DNA of 5,382 nucleotides from contig FR884164.1 of the NCBI GenBank assembly GCA_000435515.1, positions 1 to 5,382 on the forward strand, in the 5' to 3' direction. The first letter of the stretch is position 1. Every line of letters begins with the position of its first letter. This document shows, in pieces, positions 5,216-5,382 of this stretch. The DNA is from Firmicutes bacterium CAG:582. GTDB lineage: Bacteria > Bacillota_I > Bacilli_A > RF39 > UBA660. Made by a program: the position numbers and the translations under genes. The notes under the pieces are model-generated. The model saw only the letters and a list, made by a program, of their open reading frames with translations, did not search any database and had not been told where the DNA came from.

Positions 5216-5382
5216 TGATTCCCCAAAATGATTCTTTAATGCTAAAACTGAATTATCATAATCATTTGTTTTGATACAGAATAATCCATTATCATTTATA
5301 CATACACCTTTTGTATTATCAGACCCCAATCTTACAAATACATTTTTTCCTAATGTTGTATAATCTGTTGCACTTGCTGTTG
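5069..5382 (-). CDS. Cysteine-rich, probably exported protein, 3' part (pilin-like?)
   Basis: The reading frame is open to the right edge with no ATG, so this is the C-terminal ~103 residues of a longer protein. The visible part begins TASATDYTTLGKNVFVRLGS. It has eight cysteines in pairs such as GVCINDNGLFCIK and SIRCYD...ETCDAD...LFCY, enough for four disulfides and typical of a secreted or surface domain. Gly, Ser, Asp and aromatic residues dominate the last half. The style (small polar domain, CIK.NDYDNSV segment, paired Cys) recalls the globular tail of type IV pilin-like proteins in uncultured Bacillota, but without the N-terminal helix and prepilin site this is a guess. The last half of the visible coding part is strongly GC-rich. 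It ends in TAG, the only non-TAA stop here, and is followed by a terminator at 5007-5034. Confidence 0.65.
   Translation of the reverse strand, partial: TASATDYTTLGKNVFVRLGSDNTKGVCINDNGLFCIKTNDYDNSVLALKNHFGESACSDGISSFGCESVAFDCTVYSGGSIRCYDNSTRETCDADAPGTLFCY

Noticed and set aside
5069..5329. A complete 86-residue protein starting at TTG 5329
   Set aside because: The frame stays open upstream to the window edge with matching composition and there is no SD before the TTG, so this is the tail of a longer gene.
1..5382. Use of the Mycoplasma code with TGA as Trp
   Set aside because: Conserved genes such as tyrS and yidD reach normal length with the standard code and I noticed no in-frame TGA. 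Absence of TGA stops in eight genes is suggestive but too little to decide.

Overview
The window comes from a very AT-rich, low-GC Gram-positive-type bacterium (Bacillota/Mollicutes-related, possibly an uncultured gut lineage). The signs are Shine-Dalgarno (SD) sites of the AGGAGG type, a T-box leader in front of tyrS, textbook TTGACA/TATAAT promoters with 17-base spacers, and GC near 25-30% almost everywhere. The seven intact genes all end in TAA except one TAG, and none of them needs a non-standard genetic code.

Layout from left to right. The left edge may hold a leftward promoter for a gene outside the window. A leftward pair follows: an RDD-family membrane protein and yidD, overlapping by 29 bases and ending in a hairpin terminator. 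A divergent promoter pair then drives this pair leftward and a small membrane-anchored PTS EIIB-like protein rightward. The EIIB-like protein has Asn where the phosphorylated Cys should be. A shared bidirectional terminator separates it from the next leftward operon.

That operon (about 4066 down to 1512) starts with a strong promoter and a compact T-box riboswitch. It then encodes a HAD-family phosphatase broken by an 8-G homopolymer, tyrosyl-tRNA synthetase (tyrS) and an unrecognised 152-residue protein. The T-box should raise expression when uncharged tRNA-Tyr accumulates. Its terminator helix appears to contain the antiterminator helix instead of competing with it, and the whole leader is short.

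Upstream is a leftward gene for a single-pass membrane protein of unknown function with its own promoter. Beyond a terminator lies the 3' part of a cysteine-rich, probably exported, possibly pilin-like protein that runs off the right edge. The last ~150 bases of that gene are about 49% GC, against 27% just upstream in the same gene. This looks like a replaced or variable cassette and is the best lead for something unusual. No reverse transcriptase, recombinase, CRISPR array, tRNA or insertion sequence is visible in the window.
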